A stretch of DNA of 64,000 bases from Platycnemis pennipes. Taxonomy: Eukaryota > Arthropoda > Insecta > Odonata > Platycnemididae. The position numbers were made by a program, and so were the translations under genes. The notes under the pieces were generated by a model. It worked only from the letters and a program-made list of their open reading frames with translations, was not told the DNA's origin and did no database searches. Below, piece after piece: positions 1-10,749 of the stretch. The stretch lies in NCBI GenBank assembly GCA_933228895.1, contig OW121847.1:125840350-125904349 (forward strand), in the 5' to 3' direction. Each line of letters starts with the position of its first letter. Within the stretch, counting starts at the first letter, position 1.

Positions 1-379
1 ATTATAGGCAAACGACAATCCTGTACATCAACTCCTGATATTTCTTGGTCACGATCTTGCATAGATGCTGCTTCCGTCATCTCTAGGAATCACATACGTC
101 CACTATTCTTCACTAGCGCCTGCTCTCATTTTCCAGTCCTCGCTGTCAGCTTTATGCCAGGGGGTGATTCATCAGCTAATTGATCCAAATAACTACCTTG
201 CAGCCCATTTCAGCGACAGCCAATGGTAGCGGTTGAGTGATTGAATCTAATCTACGATTTATCACAAATTGCTCGGCAGCACTGTAGTTTGCACTAAATG
301 TAACCTCTGCTTCAACTGCTGCTACTTGTTTAACACTTACAACTGGCTGTTGAAAATCAGTTTGACTCATTCCTCTCGC
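1..379. other. unique sequence, no feature seen
   Basis: Mixed-composition DNA before the first pyrimidine-rich island. Only a short minus-strand ORF (69 codons) occurs. It has no recognisable motif, and I see no repeat or RNA gene. Confidence 0.5.
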
Positions 380-850
380 TCTCATCCACCGATTCTAAAC
401 TTTCCCCTCCCCACTCCCTCAGAAGCAGGATGAGTTTGATAAAAGAAAATTCGCAATGCTTCCTCGCGACGCGCAACTTCCATCCTCAATAGTGCTCTCC
501 CCTCTTCCTCCACTCTTCATTCTCATTCTCTGCTCGTCTCCTGAGCGCGTGCCTGCCCTTTAATTCACGCCCTCTCCTTTCCTCTCACTCGTCCTCCTCC
601 TCTTCCTTTGCTTCCTTCCCCTTTCCGTTCCGCTCTTAGGCTTAAACGGCTCATGAATTTCCTCTTGCTCCTTGCTCATCCCTCCGGGCGCACACGCCCG
701 AGGTACAGCACACAACTTCTCTCCTCCCTCCCTCCCCTCGACACCGCAGCCAACCAACCCGCTCCCACCTCACCCCCTCCGTCTCATTACTCTCCCATGG
801 AGTTTTCCAACACCCCACGATCTTCCCCGCGCCTCCTTTTATATCATTCA
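380..850. other. pyrimidine-rich island (plus strand C/T)
   Basis: The plus strand is dominated by CT/CCT runs from about 380 to 850, with several near-pure pyrimidine stretches (for example 586-635 and 714-785). Overlapping ORFs in several frames and on both strands are low-complexity shadows of this composition. The sequence turns AT-rich abruptly after about 860. It could be a promoter-like GC island or a simple-repeat-derived region; nothing in it identifies a transcript. Confidence 0.6.
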
Positions 851-859
851 TGGGTGCGA

Positions 860-3149
860 GGCATGTCGAATGTGTCGCGTCTTTAACGAATGCATGGAAA
901 TTCTGTGAGCTTTCACGGTGATGGGGCTTGCATGTGTGGTAAAATTCAATTTTTGTGAATAAAAAATGTGGGGTACATAATTTATTTTGCCTAGTAGATC
1001 GTGACTTGGGATTTGGAAACACGATGCAAGTGTGACGGTGACTTCGATTGATAAAATGAGACCGTGGAAAAAATACAAAATGCGTTTGGTGTGACCTTTC
1101 CAGGGATTTTGGATGATATTTCGTATATTCCCTATGCTTTCTCAATGGACTCACCTCTCAATAAATCTACCGTCACAGTTTTTTCTCGCTTATTTTACCG
1201 TTAGTTTTTCGGGGGAAAATATCCTTGGATGGAACTAAGAATCGAATTTCAGTTGACTTTGCATGGCAAGTCAAATGTAAAAAACCTAAACACCATATTT
1301 GGAAAACTAAGATCAAATGTCGTTTCAATCAAAAATCTCAACAAAAAAATTAAAAACCTCTGTTCTGCTTTACGTTTTACTCGCAACCAATGAGTATATT
1401 AATCAATACATAGAATGACATGATTTGCCGTTAGGATGGAAAAATGCCATTATTTTTATGATTCATAACTTTAGAGACGGAATTTAATATTGTGAAAAGT
1501 TTAATGATTTAATTCATTGTATAAGACCGTATTTATGGAGCATTTATCTATTACAAGAAAGATGTTCCAATTCCCAACTCACATAATGCCTGATTATGAC
1601 GTCTCCACTATGAAACATGCACAGCAAAGTTAAGATGAACTAATGCAAATTTAATGCTGTGTTATCAACAAAAAGATGCCCCACAAGGCCAAGACGGGTA
1701 CGACTGAAATCAAATGTGTCTTAAGGATTAAAAATGCTTGATTCATTAGCCCTAAACAGTCAGAACTTAAAAATACAAAATCACAATTCAAATTTCAGGA
1801 TAAACTAACTTCCAAAAAAATGGTTTAAAAAAAGTATAGCGTATGAATCAATGGATTCAAGGGCTGAAAAATTAGAATGAGTAATGAGTTTCTGTAAGAT
1901 GGTTAGAATATTTGTGAAAACGGTAACAAAATAAACATTCCCGCATTAAAGAAGTTGCCTTTAAGGCCACTAATGGGAATTATTTTGAAATATTTTGATA
2001 TCTGCGTAAATAATTGATGCATACATTTTGGGGCAGGATCGCACTCTACATGAGGCACTTTAAAATAGTAGCAAGGTAAAGATATTTATTTGATTGATTC
2101 ACACGTGTATGAAAGGCTCTCTTAAAAATATGAAATAATAATTATTTAGTAATACTTTTTCGTTAATTTTTTTGCTCAAATTCGTATACGTTATTCTTTT
2201 TCAAAATCCATTGTTCGTCGCGTAAATAATTGATACATATTTTATAAAACGATTGTACACATGCTTAGACACTCAAGAATGGAGTGACATAAAGCCGTGC
2301 CACATTTTATTACACAGGTAATATGAGAGTGACTAACAGAAAATATCAAAATAATGGCATTTAACTGATATTCTTTTTCTTTTTTTTCAATTTCGTTTTG
2401 GATTTCATCTTTTTCTCATACTTCGTATACATTATTCTTTTTCTTCCTTTTTTTGGATCCCATAGCGCTCTAACTTTTATTGCATCCATAAAAAAGCATA
2501 TCACCAATATATGTAACGTATTCAACCCCATCAAAAGCAAATTATCAATATTTATCTGCTTACTTCTGTCCTTTAATAACCTTATAATTTTTTTCGTATT
2601 ATCGTGCGAACATCCCACCTTTATTGCTTCATTTGCAATCTTAAATGAATTATTTTCAAACCACACCGCTCCGGGTGTTTTTAGGCTTTACGGTATTTCT
2701 CTCTTGTTATTTTGTGCTTAAAAATTATGGGCACATAAGAGTTGATTGTTTTCTCCCATGCTACTCTTTAATGGTACTAAAACTTGCAGTATTTCATGCG
2801 CTAATTACTGTCGGAAACTAACGTGATTGTAATATTTTCTGGACGCAGACCACATGAAGGTAACTTTCTTTGTATTTACAATCATTCTCAAATTAGATCT
2901 CTATGTTATAATTCTTTTCGCAATACAAATGATTTGCGAAAGTCGAAATTTTAAGGAAGGCTATTCTCCATAAAAAAATATGCAAAACATAAGCTAATTA
3001 CTATAAATGTAACAGTGAGGGAGATTGTTTGTTTTCGGTAAGGACAATAATAAAATAATAAATATAAATCCTTGACAGAAAGTGTTATGTTCATGTTATG
3101 ACATCTAAATTCAAAATAACATTTTCGCCACACCTAGGTTCTTGCTTAA
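860..3149. other. AT-rich sequence without genes
   Basis: AT-rich background. The only structure noticed is a repeated word: GCGTAAATAATTGAT occurs at 2004 and again at 2220. Similar TTCGTATAC(G/A)TTATTC words also occur near 2182 and 2421. This suggests a decayed internal duplication. ORFs here (2361-2721) are Lys/Phe-rich and unconvincing. Confidence 0.5.
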
Positions 3150-3213
3150 GTCAGGATGCCCTAAGGCGCTGCAGTCCGGATCTCAGGGGGTGGGTTAGAA
3201 TCTCAATTCTGAC
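3150..3213 (+). pseudogene. tRNA-Leu-like pseudogene or tRNA-Leu-derived SINE head
   Basis: The segment begins GTCAGGATG and ends TCTCAATTCTGAC. It contains the leucine-tRNA-like run TAAGGCGCTGCAGTC and a degenerate B box (GGGTTAGAATCTC, consensus GGTTCGAATCC). The 5' GTCAGGA and 3' TTCTGAC ends can pair as an acceptor stem. The usual GAGCGGTC part of the D arm and A box is missing, so the gene cannot be functional as it stands. It may be a decayed tRNA-Leu gene or the head of a SINE whose body is no longer recognisable. Confidence 0.55.
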
Positions 3214-3360
3214 AATATCTTAATGGATGATTCCTCTTCTTTAGGTGCTGTTAATGTTTTGCAATTCAAGCGAAGATACTCAACATTTTACCATGTGGGT
3301 GAAATTAGAATAATATTGTACATGTGTATTATGCTCAGTAGTAATAATTAATTACCAAAC

Positions 3361-3892
3361 TTGGAATCCAATAAATTACTTAGAATAAGACTGTCACATG
3401 ATCTTTCTTGGGGTAAACACACACGTGAAATAATAGGTCAAGCTAATTGTAAACTGGGATTCATCAAAAGAGTACCGGTCAAATGTAACGATCATGTACG
3501 AGAAATTATCTACCTTTCTTTTTTTAGACCTAATTTGGATTACTCGGCCAGTATATGGTTTCCTTACGAAATAGGCAGCGTGAGCCGCGATGATAGGCCA
3601 GATTTGTAAAGGTTGTTTTGTAAAATTTGTATGAAAACTATATTAATATCAACAGTTGAACTAAAAAGGGAATCAGCATCAGAACGTAGGTTGAAATTTA
3701 GACAATCTCACAAATAAATACAAAGGCAACATTTTCACTGATGACGTTAAAAATAGTTTGAGGTCTCCAACTTACTCTGGTAGACAGAACCATAGTCATA
3801 AAGTTACAGAAATTTATTGCCTAGCCGACAAATTCAAAATATTCTTCTTTCCTAGTACAATTAAGGATATGAATAGCTGTAAATATATGCAA
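3361..3892 (+). pseudogene. LINE reverse transcriptase C-terminal fragment
   Basis: Codons 3361-3609 read as the region after RT motif E, with LSHDLSWGKHTREIIGQAN, KLGFIKRV and the landmark LDYSASIWFPYEIG. The frame then breaks: there is a stop at 3607-3609 and at least one frameshift. Homology resumes in another frame at about 3717, with KYKGNIFTDD and then DKFKIFFFPSTIKDMNS at about 3827-3880. This is the usual closing block of CR1/jockey-type ORF2 (consensus FFPRTIxxWNSLP). There is no catalytic core and no start codon; the fragment is dead. The family assignment rests on these motifs and was not searched. Confidence 0.8.
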
Positions 3893-4130
3893 TAGTATAA
3901 ATACAACTGTATCAATGGGTAGCATAAGTAGTAACATGTTGGTATAAGGCTAACCCAACTAACAGCATGTTTGCTTTGCTATTTTTATCTGTTTTTGAAT
4001 TGTTAAGCTTAGACTAGAATATATTTACTAATCCTTTTCATGCATGATATGTCACTCATGCTTAGTGTGAACTCACCTCCTGCCGCACAACTTTATGGTA
4101 GCTTGCAGGGTATTATGCTGATGTAGACGT
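3361..4130 (+). mobile_element. 5'-truncated non-LTR retrotransposon (CR1/jockey-like) with GTAGAC-type 3' end
   Basis: The 3' portion of a LINE. It begins inside the reverse transcriptase C-terminal region and runs through a decayed ORF end and 3' UTR to a conserved-looking terminus at about 4078-4130 (CCTGCCGCACAACTTTATGG, then GCTTGCAGGGTAT, then GATGTAGACG). That terminus matches, in reverse complement, the tail at 36850-36906, so both belong to one family. The 5' truncation is typical of target-primed reverse transcription that aborted early. No clear target-site duplication was found; a possible short ACCAAA occurs on both sides (about 3353 and 4139). Confidence 0.8.
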
Positions 4131-4539
4131 TCACTATCACCAAAATTTTGTCAAACTGCTATTGAAGTATCACACCCGGAGTCATCAAATTTAATTTTTC
4201 GAAATAACATCGTGAACACCTGCAAAATGCATCCAGCATCGATTTAACGTGAAAATAAAAAGTTGGAATACGTGAAATAAAGTTTTCATATTCATTTTTA
4301 GTTTCCATGGAAGAGGGAATCGACCGCTTTGGGAGTAGGTGATGCAGTATTTTTTCAGAGTCGTCGATTAAACAGAAGGAACATTTTCATTTGATTCCAC
4401 GCGGAGAAAGAAATATTTTCGCTCCAGCGAGCAGCGGGTTCGAAACCATCGCGCATATACAACCGACCACACTCGGTCACGTTTCACGCTCGGGCGAGAA
4501 AAACTGCGGCAAGTAATCCCCTTGAAAAGTTCCCCCTCG

Positions 4540-5135
4540 CTTATTGACCGTCTCCGAGACTGCCCCCTCCCCCCCCTCCACCCGTCCCATCCTCCCCCCT
4601 CCCCCCACCCTCCAGCTGCACCCCGGCAGCTCCCTCAGGAAGAAAATATCGGGCAGAAATCTCTTTCTCCATTCCGAGGCGAAGGAGGATTTCTTCCCTT
4701 CCCACCCCACCCTTCACCTTCATATTTCCTCCCCATTGTCCCTTATCACCGCTGCTGCCGAACCACAATATTTCCTTCCCTCCCCAGCCCCACGACAAGA
4801 ACACCCTCCGCCCAGTATTTTCTCATGGTCCAGCAATCCCCCCCCCCCCCCCCTCCCGACCCTCCCACACGCAATCATTCATCTCCACCCTTTTCCGCCC
4901 CTTGCCCTTACCGCCCTCGAATTTTGCCCCCCTCTTTTTCTCCTCCTCGCCGCCCTCCTGCTCCATTTCGTATTTTCTTCCCTCATTGCTTCCCGCAACT
5001 CGCTCTCGCCCCTGTTTTCCCCATCACTGCATCCAAAGGCCCACCACTGCTCCTCCCAATCCCGCTCTTCCTCTCGCCCATAACTTCCTCACAATTCCTC
5101 CCCAGTTCTCAGCCATATTTCACTTGCCCTTAGGG
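4540..5135. other. pyrimidine-rich island with a C16 homopolymer
   Basis: The plus strand is almost entirely C/T from about 4555 to 5110. It includes a C16 run at 4838-4853 followed by CTCCC repeats. Three plus-strand frames stay open for 80-200 codons, but the products are only Pro/Ser/Leu/His-rich and overlap each other, so none is credible as a gene. The edges are sharp against AT-rich flanks. Confidence 0.65.
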
Positions 5136-7461
5136 CCCACACATGGATGACCCCTTACCTCACCAATGCCTCCCTTCGTTCTAGGTAGCTCTGTATTGCT
5201 TGGCGACACGGTGCATCCTGACCCCATCGTCATAGTCCCCTTTCTTCCGCCCAAGACGATTCCACATCCACCCAAAAGCTCTTCTGCACTTTGACTATCA
5301 CTCTTCCAGTAGACGCAGTAGACCTACTACTGCGTCGCTAACCTTCGCAAGGCCTTTTCCATTTGAAAGGGGTCCCTAGATCTTCAGTTGTGATTGAAAT
5401 GTTGAAACATATTAGTAGGGAAATTCAAAAGGGTCTCTAGTGGACACTTAGTCCTCGTCGTTTGGCATTCAATACTCCTGAACTTGTAGCAAAGAAGGCC
5501 AAATCCATTTTCATTCCATTTGCTACCAACTAGCAACTATGTGAGGAATCCGTCCTAAAATTCTACATCTGTACGTTTCTCCTTCATGTTTACATTCATA
5601 AAAAGTCGTTCATTTTCAAGTGCTTTACTGGTCTTTCATACAGCAATCATTCATTCATCCCTTTTCATTTATTGTTCAATTTTTTTCATAAACTGCTGAA
5701 TTTCAAAACGCCACCTCATTTTCGTTTCGCTGCCTGCTATACCTGCCATCGTCTAATTCACCCACTACGTTCACTTTTTAGTGTGATGCCTCTGATTTTA
5801 TTTCAGTGGAATGGATGCATGTTAATTATTAAGAATGATATTGAACAATAAAAATTTACTCCATTATACTAACGACATTTTCAGGTACGAGGCCTTTTTC
5901 TGGGAAGATTTTACGTAAATGATAAGTGACACGTTTTGGAATCATAGCCAAAATTATCTTAACCATTTATTTTCCGTGATGAAAAAGTAAAAGAAAATTG
6001 TAGTGTCATTGAAATGTTAGGTTACGAATGCAACCGGTTGAGCCAGTGTGAACATTAAGCATTCTTAAAAATATCCAAACATTTCAGATTTTATTTTTTT
6101 AGGTGAGTACATATTCTTCTGTCAATTTTCACGCACAGTATGCTCAGTTATTGCCTGACTGTTTCAAACACTGTTATGATTTCACTGTTTCACACATGGT
6201 TGTGGTTTTAAACGTATTCACTATTTTATACTCGTTTATTTAACCCCCACATTACCGTTTTAGAACTTTTTATCTCGGCTTGTATAAGCATTCGAGTATT
6301 TAGGCAGATAGAGGGATATATGTGACTTATTATACCCTAAATTGAGGATAGTATTCTATTTTGGAGAATCAGATACTCATATTAAATTCTTTAAAGCACA
6401 CATTAAACACACATTCTGCATAATATGCCACGTCAATAAGGATATTATTCCAAATTAATCCAACAGAAGACCGAATGTATGGTTAAATTAGAGTTTCATA
6501 ACGAAGAAATATAAATAAAGAGAAGGGAATAAAATACTTTATCAATTTTAAACATATTGAGCGAGAACATATATACATTGAGTGTCACGTATCGGCAATT
6601 AAATACAAAGTATATACAATTCAGGGAGGAGTACTGTGAATTTTAACCCAGCAGTGCATCAGCGTATTTTTTTCATAATATAATCGTCTGATTATTTTTA
6701 ATACCGTTTAGGTCGTCGATCCTTCAACCTGATTAATCCTTGATGGTATGAAAACCTCCTCCTCCCTGTAAGATACGGAGAACTAGTGGGGCACAAAACA
6801 ACCTTCAAGGAAAATAATAGGATCGTACATACAGGTGAATCGTATCGTATATCGAATGATATAGGTACGTGCAAAATATCGTAACGTATACGTCCCTTAT
6901 CACTGCGAACATCCTGTTAGCGATGTTGGAGGAATACCCTTTAAAAATATTGTGAACAAAATGAATTCCATATTTTTGCGTGAATAATCTCATTATTATT
7001 TCCTTTTCCATTAGTTTTAATAACCATACAAAGTTTCGTTTTTCTAGATATTATTGTACTACCAGTCACAAGTGTAAATTCAATAACAGAATGTCCTTTC
7101 TTTACATGTATTCTTAAAAATGACCTAATGTATGGCCACTTGTACAGCACAAGTACCTTTTTCATAAAGATGTTAGATGGCGTGAGTATCACTGTGTTCG
7201 GTATGGTTGGCAGGAGTCTTACTATCAATCCTTACATTCATATTAACGTTTTCTGACACCTATCATCATTTTAACTTAATAATTCACCAATGTGTACTTT
7301 TTTACTTGTTTCTCAAAAGCATATTTTACTCCTGTCATTGCACACAAAGTTTCTTGAGCAACTAGAGTGATAATACGTTGAAATAATATTATAGCTACAA
7401 TAAAATATGTGCTTTCCAATCTATATTTCCACATTCTGAAAGTGTTTACCAACAGTTAAAC
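5136..7461. other. AT-rich sequence; one perfect hairpin at 5312-5336
   Basis: There is no gene. A perfect 10-bp inverted repeat (GACGCAGTAG / CTACTGCGTC) with a 5-base loop lies at 5312-5336. A minus-strand ORF at 6941-7228 (95 codons) has fairly ordinary amino-acid composition, but I recognise no motif and would not call it. Confidence 0.45.
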
Positions 7462-7473
7462 AGATATGATATT

Positions 7474-7639
7474 GTGTGAGAAGTTCTCGGGATCGCCACC
7501 GGGTCAGGGATTGCAGGGCTGCCGACGTTTCGATGTCCGTCTCGGCCATCATTCTCAGGGCAGATGGTGTTTCCTGGATCCTCGGGAGTCTCGATCCCGA
7601 GAACTTCTCACACAGTGCATTCGCCGGGAATGTACGAAA
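7474..7639 (-). mobile_element. 166-bp palindromic insertion with 12-bp target-site duplication
   Basis: A short insertion flanked by a perfect 12-bp direct repeat, AGATATGATATT, at 7462-7473 and 7640-7651. Perfect 23-bp inverted arms lie at 7473-7495 and 7592-7614 (the first base of the left arm overlaps the duplication), so most of the unit can fold back. On the minus strand the loop carries a small hairpin (7532-7550, six of seven pairs) followed directly by CGAAACGTCGGC. The last 25 bases (7615-7639) lie outside the palindrome and could be a 3' tail. A long duplicated target argues for retroposition and not a cut-and-paste MITE. The hairpin-GAAAC layout recalls hammerhead-bearing Penelope-type elements or retrozymes, but the ribozyme core is not intact, so this is only a resemblance. 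Strand is inferred from the motif. Confidence 0.7.
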
Positions 7640-7651
7640 AGATATGATATT

Positions 7652-9411
7652 ACTGCCGGTATGGCTAATGATGATTGAATTATTTTATGAACTGCTAATC
7701 TCTTGGGATTCTTATCGTGTAAAACTGTCTTTTATGGCATTAAAATTTGCCTTGGGTCAAACAATTATTATTATGTAAACTATGTATTTCCAAAAATTAT
7801 ATATTAAAGTTTTCTCATCGATTAACTACGGAGAAGACGTGAGCTAAGACTTTTAAATTCCAGCACATCATTCCTGAACACTACAGTTTTAAACTCATAC
7901 CACATTGTGGTTTATAAAATGATTTATCCACGTCTCTCATGTTCCATTGTCCTTGCTACCGAGTGCTTGGATAAAGGAGAATGAAATATGCGAAGAGAAA
8001 GCACCATTCAACATTCCCACTGATTTACGAAGCGCAGTTTATGAGGTACATACATCTGAAATATTCTAAATGAAAAATATCTCCGAATTCACAGATTGAA
8101 GCCACCACACGCGGAAACTTTGTTCTTAGGCCATTTAACTAAATGTAATGAATATTTTCTAATAGTACAAACATATACCAGAAGGTCATGTAATGAATAT
8201 TACCCAACTATAATAAATATACACAATAAGCACCTTCAGTCCGTAACGAATTTTAAATTCCTTAATTTTCTAAACCCTAATGAACCATTCTCATAAAAGG
8301 TGGAAAAACTTGTATTTTAACTCCAAAACTGTAATTTTGTTTAATCTCAAAGAGTATCCTAATTATAATGCCTATTACATTTATTGGTATCCTGCAGAGA
8401 GAGAGAGAGAGACCAGCAAACACAAAGAACCCTAGAACGCTGCCTTGGAATAGTCGCTCATGGATCCCTCGGGAGTCTCGTCCCATTTTCTTCCCCATCT
8501 TAAGTTCATTCCTGCGGTATCTTGGGATTTCCTGCTCCCAGACCAACCGTTCCACTCCACACCAATCGCATTGATCACCCATCCCATGCGATGGCCGGCC
8601 CCGTGCCTACCCCCCACTGTCCTGCTTCACAATTCTCCGCTGCCATACCTACTACCCTTTCCTCCGGCCCCTCCATGAAGGAGTTAGTTGAATCCCCCGG
8701 CTGCTATTCATTGAAGGCCTTCTTCCATTTTCTTTCCTATTCTCGATCCAAGATTGGCTCCCCACTCCACGTCCAAGGACCTCACAAATGGCCGAACATG
8801 GCGATGGTGCACACAGCTTCCGAGTCTCCGCGGTGCGAAAAAAAGTGTTTCAAACCACGATTGAAATGAAGCATTGCTGTGTAATCAAAAGTGTTAATGA
8901 TGTGCAATGAACTTGTGTGGATATTTTGGGGGCTATACGTTTTCGGGAAACGTATATTCAAATGACTAGTGATTCAGGCATTTGGAAATCCGACAGATGT
9001 AGTATCAAACTTGGAGGGCTCTCCGTGTACCATTTAAGTAATGGCAGGTATTAAACATACTTCTGATACGACTCAAATCCAAACCTTGGATAGCCCATAT
9101 TCTAGTTCCCACATTAATCCAATTCCCACACACGAGTTAAAAATGTATATGCCCAAGTAAAATTTAGTCACTAAGTCCTGAAGAGTTCTATTAATAAAAT
9201 TATCTTCAGCAATGGACGGAAAAAGATCATCACAATTTCTTCATGTAAATATATAGAAGAATGTGTAAGACTGAGATAATGTTTAAGAGAGAATATGTAA
9301 GACTAAGATAGAAGAACGTGTAAGTAATATTTGGATAGGAATATTGCCGGTATGTCATCACTTTAGCTTGCTAAATAGATTTATGTTGGTAAAATGAAGG
9401 GAGCAACTGAG
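7652..9411. other. mostly AT-rich sequence with an (AG)n run and a modest C-rich patch
   Basis: The stretch contains an (AG)8 microsatellite at 8396-8412 and a mildly pyrimidine-rich patch at about 8470-8690. Short overlapping ORFs lie on both strands around 8280-8870, none with a recognisable motif. No RNA gene was seen. Confidence 0.45.
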
Positions 9412-10065
9412 TTAATTATTTTTATTCTTAAAAATTAACTAATAATTCCTAAATCTATAGAGGTTATGTTGAGAAGAGACTTAATGTGGGGAAAACTAAG
9501 ATACTTTTTTTTATTCGTAAAGATTAACTGATAATTCTTTAACCTATTGTCTATATTGTCAAGGCAAAAAACAAGAGAAAATACTTGCTTGGTGCATACC
9601 TCTACTGTCTTTTCAAAAATGAACAACCTAGTTACCTGAAGCAATTTTTTTCTGTCAGAAATAATAAGTCCAACATTTTGACTAGAATGGCCCCTGATTT
9701 TCTTCTCATCACCCCCCAACATAGAACGACGACTTATGAAAAATCTTTCTCTGTGGTCGGAGCACGATTATGGAACAGTGTTCCAAAGAATGTGAAGGAT
9801 TCTATCTCTTTGTCTGTTTTTAAGCAAAGATTTTTTCGCTACATACAAACCCTCGAAAGTGTATAACTTCTGTTGTTATTTCTTCTCTCTTATATTCTCA
9901 TGTTATTTTCACAATAATGAATCCACCCATCCCCATATTTTCCCCATATCAATTTTGTTATTTGTCTGTTATGAGCTCTATTGTATTGTATAACTCAATT
10001 ATGTTCTTAATGGACCAGTCCAAGAACAGTAAGTAAATATTATTATTATATTATTTAATAAATAT
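9412..10065 (+). mobile_element. 5'-truncated non-LTR retrotransposon with TTA-rich tail
   Basis: The 3' end of a LINE related to the element at 46220-49306. It contains an ORF2 C-terminal fragment (to the stop at 9864-9866), a roughly 170-bp 3' UTR, and a TATTATTATTATATTATT-like tail at about 10038-10065. A segment of about 60 bp near its 5' edge (9412-9475) is repeated imperfectly about 97 bp further on (9512-9572), indicating an internal duplication during or after insertion. Start and end are approximate; no target duplication was recognised. Confidence 0.75.
9558..9866 (+). pseudogene. LINE ORF2 C-terminal fragment
   Basis: In-frame codons from 9558 read VKAKNKRKYLLGAYLYCLFK, then a Ser/Asn-rich linker, then ARLWNSVPKNVKDSISLSVF and a stop at 9864-9866. 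The order (RRKYFLG..LYSLFK, then HLWNTLPKSIK) is the same as at 48755-49047 in the long element, so the two ORFs are homologous. Homology may extend upstream to about 9505 through stops and frame slips. The fragment lacks all catalytic RT motifs and has no ATG. Confidence 0.8.
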
Positions 10066-10149
10066 ATTACAGTCTTCTATTCAAAGTAATTTGACCATAA
10101 TGGTTTGAATGTGGAAGTTAATATCACCATGGATTAAAGCTTACTCCTC

Positions 10150-10440
10150 GTATGGTTGCTCCGCTTTCGGCCCTCCTCAAGAGCTAATGACGGATTCTGT
10201 CCGTCCACCGTGAAGACGTCCGCTTATCTATATTGCACCCTCTCTTTCTCTCTCGCTTTCTTCCGCTTCCCTCACCTCAACCCTCTTCCTCCCCCTCAAA
10301 GCATCGCTCCCAATCTATGCCGACCTCTTCTCTTCCCGCCTCGTTTGCTTCCATTCCACGTCCCGATTTCCAGCCGAACCCCTCGGCCCAGTGTTTTTCC
10401 TTCCACGGCAAACATGTTGAGAGCAGGAGCGGACGTGAGC
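10150..10440. other. pyrimidine-rich half of a polarity-switching island
   Basis: CT-rich on the plus strand, densest at 10230-10340. It ends where the purine-rich half begins at about 10430. Overlapping ORFs here are low complexity. Confidence 0.6.
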
Positions 10441-10640
10441 GAGGGAAATAAAGGTTGAGGGATCGGCGAAGCGGAGGAGGCCCTGCGCTGGACGCTGCAT
10501 CTCCCATCCGCCGAGAAAAAAAGGTGGGAGTCCCTCCAAAAAAAAGGATGCTCCCGTTGCCGAGAAATGGGATGGACGCGACGGGGAGATGGGAAAAGAA
10601 GGGGTGGAAAGATGAGTTTCGAGGAAGAAATGGGACAACC
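10441..10640. other. purine-rich half of a polarity-switching island
   Basis: G/A-rich on the plus strand (GAGGGAAATAAAGG onward), directly following the C/T block. The strand asymmetry therefore inverts within about 20 bases. No ORF of credible composition. Confidence 0.6.
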
Positions 10641-10749
10641 AGGGCCGTATCGATACATGGTGAAGGAGTTCTGAGTCTTACACAGCATAGCGATTCACGG
10701 TACAGTTCTCACCACGCGAGGAAAACATCGCAGTCAAGTTTTTGACGAG

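Noticed and set aside
4522..5150. Long overlapping Pro/Ser-rich ORFs (up to 203 codons)
   Set aside because: Several frames are open at once because the DNA is nearly pure C/T. The products are low complexity with no domain, so this is composition and not coding.
6941..7228. 95-codon minus-strand ORF with ordinary composition
   Set aside because: No recognisable motif, and it overlaps another minus-strand ORF at 6805-7011 in a different frame.
7519..7560. Active hammerhead ribozyme
   Set aside because: The GAAAC and stem II-like hairpin are present, but the CUGANGA core reads CTGAGAATGA on the minus strand and no closing helix is convincing. Left as resemblance only.
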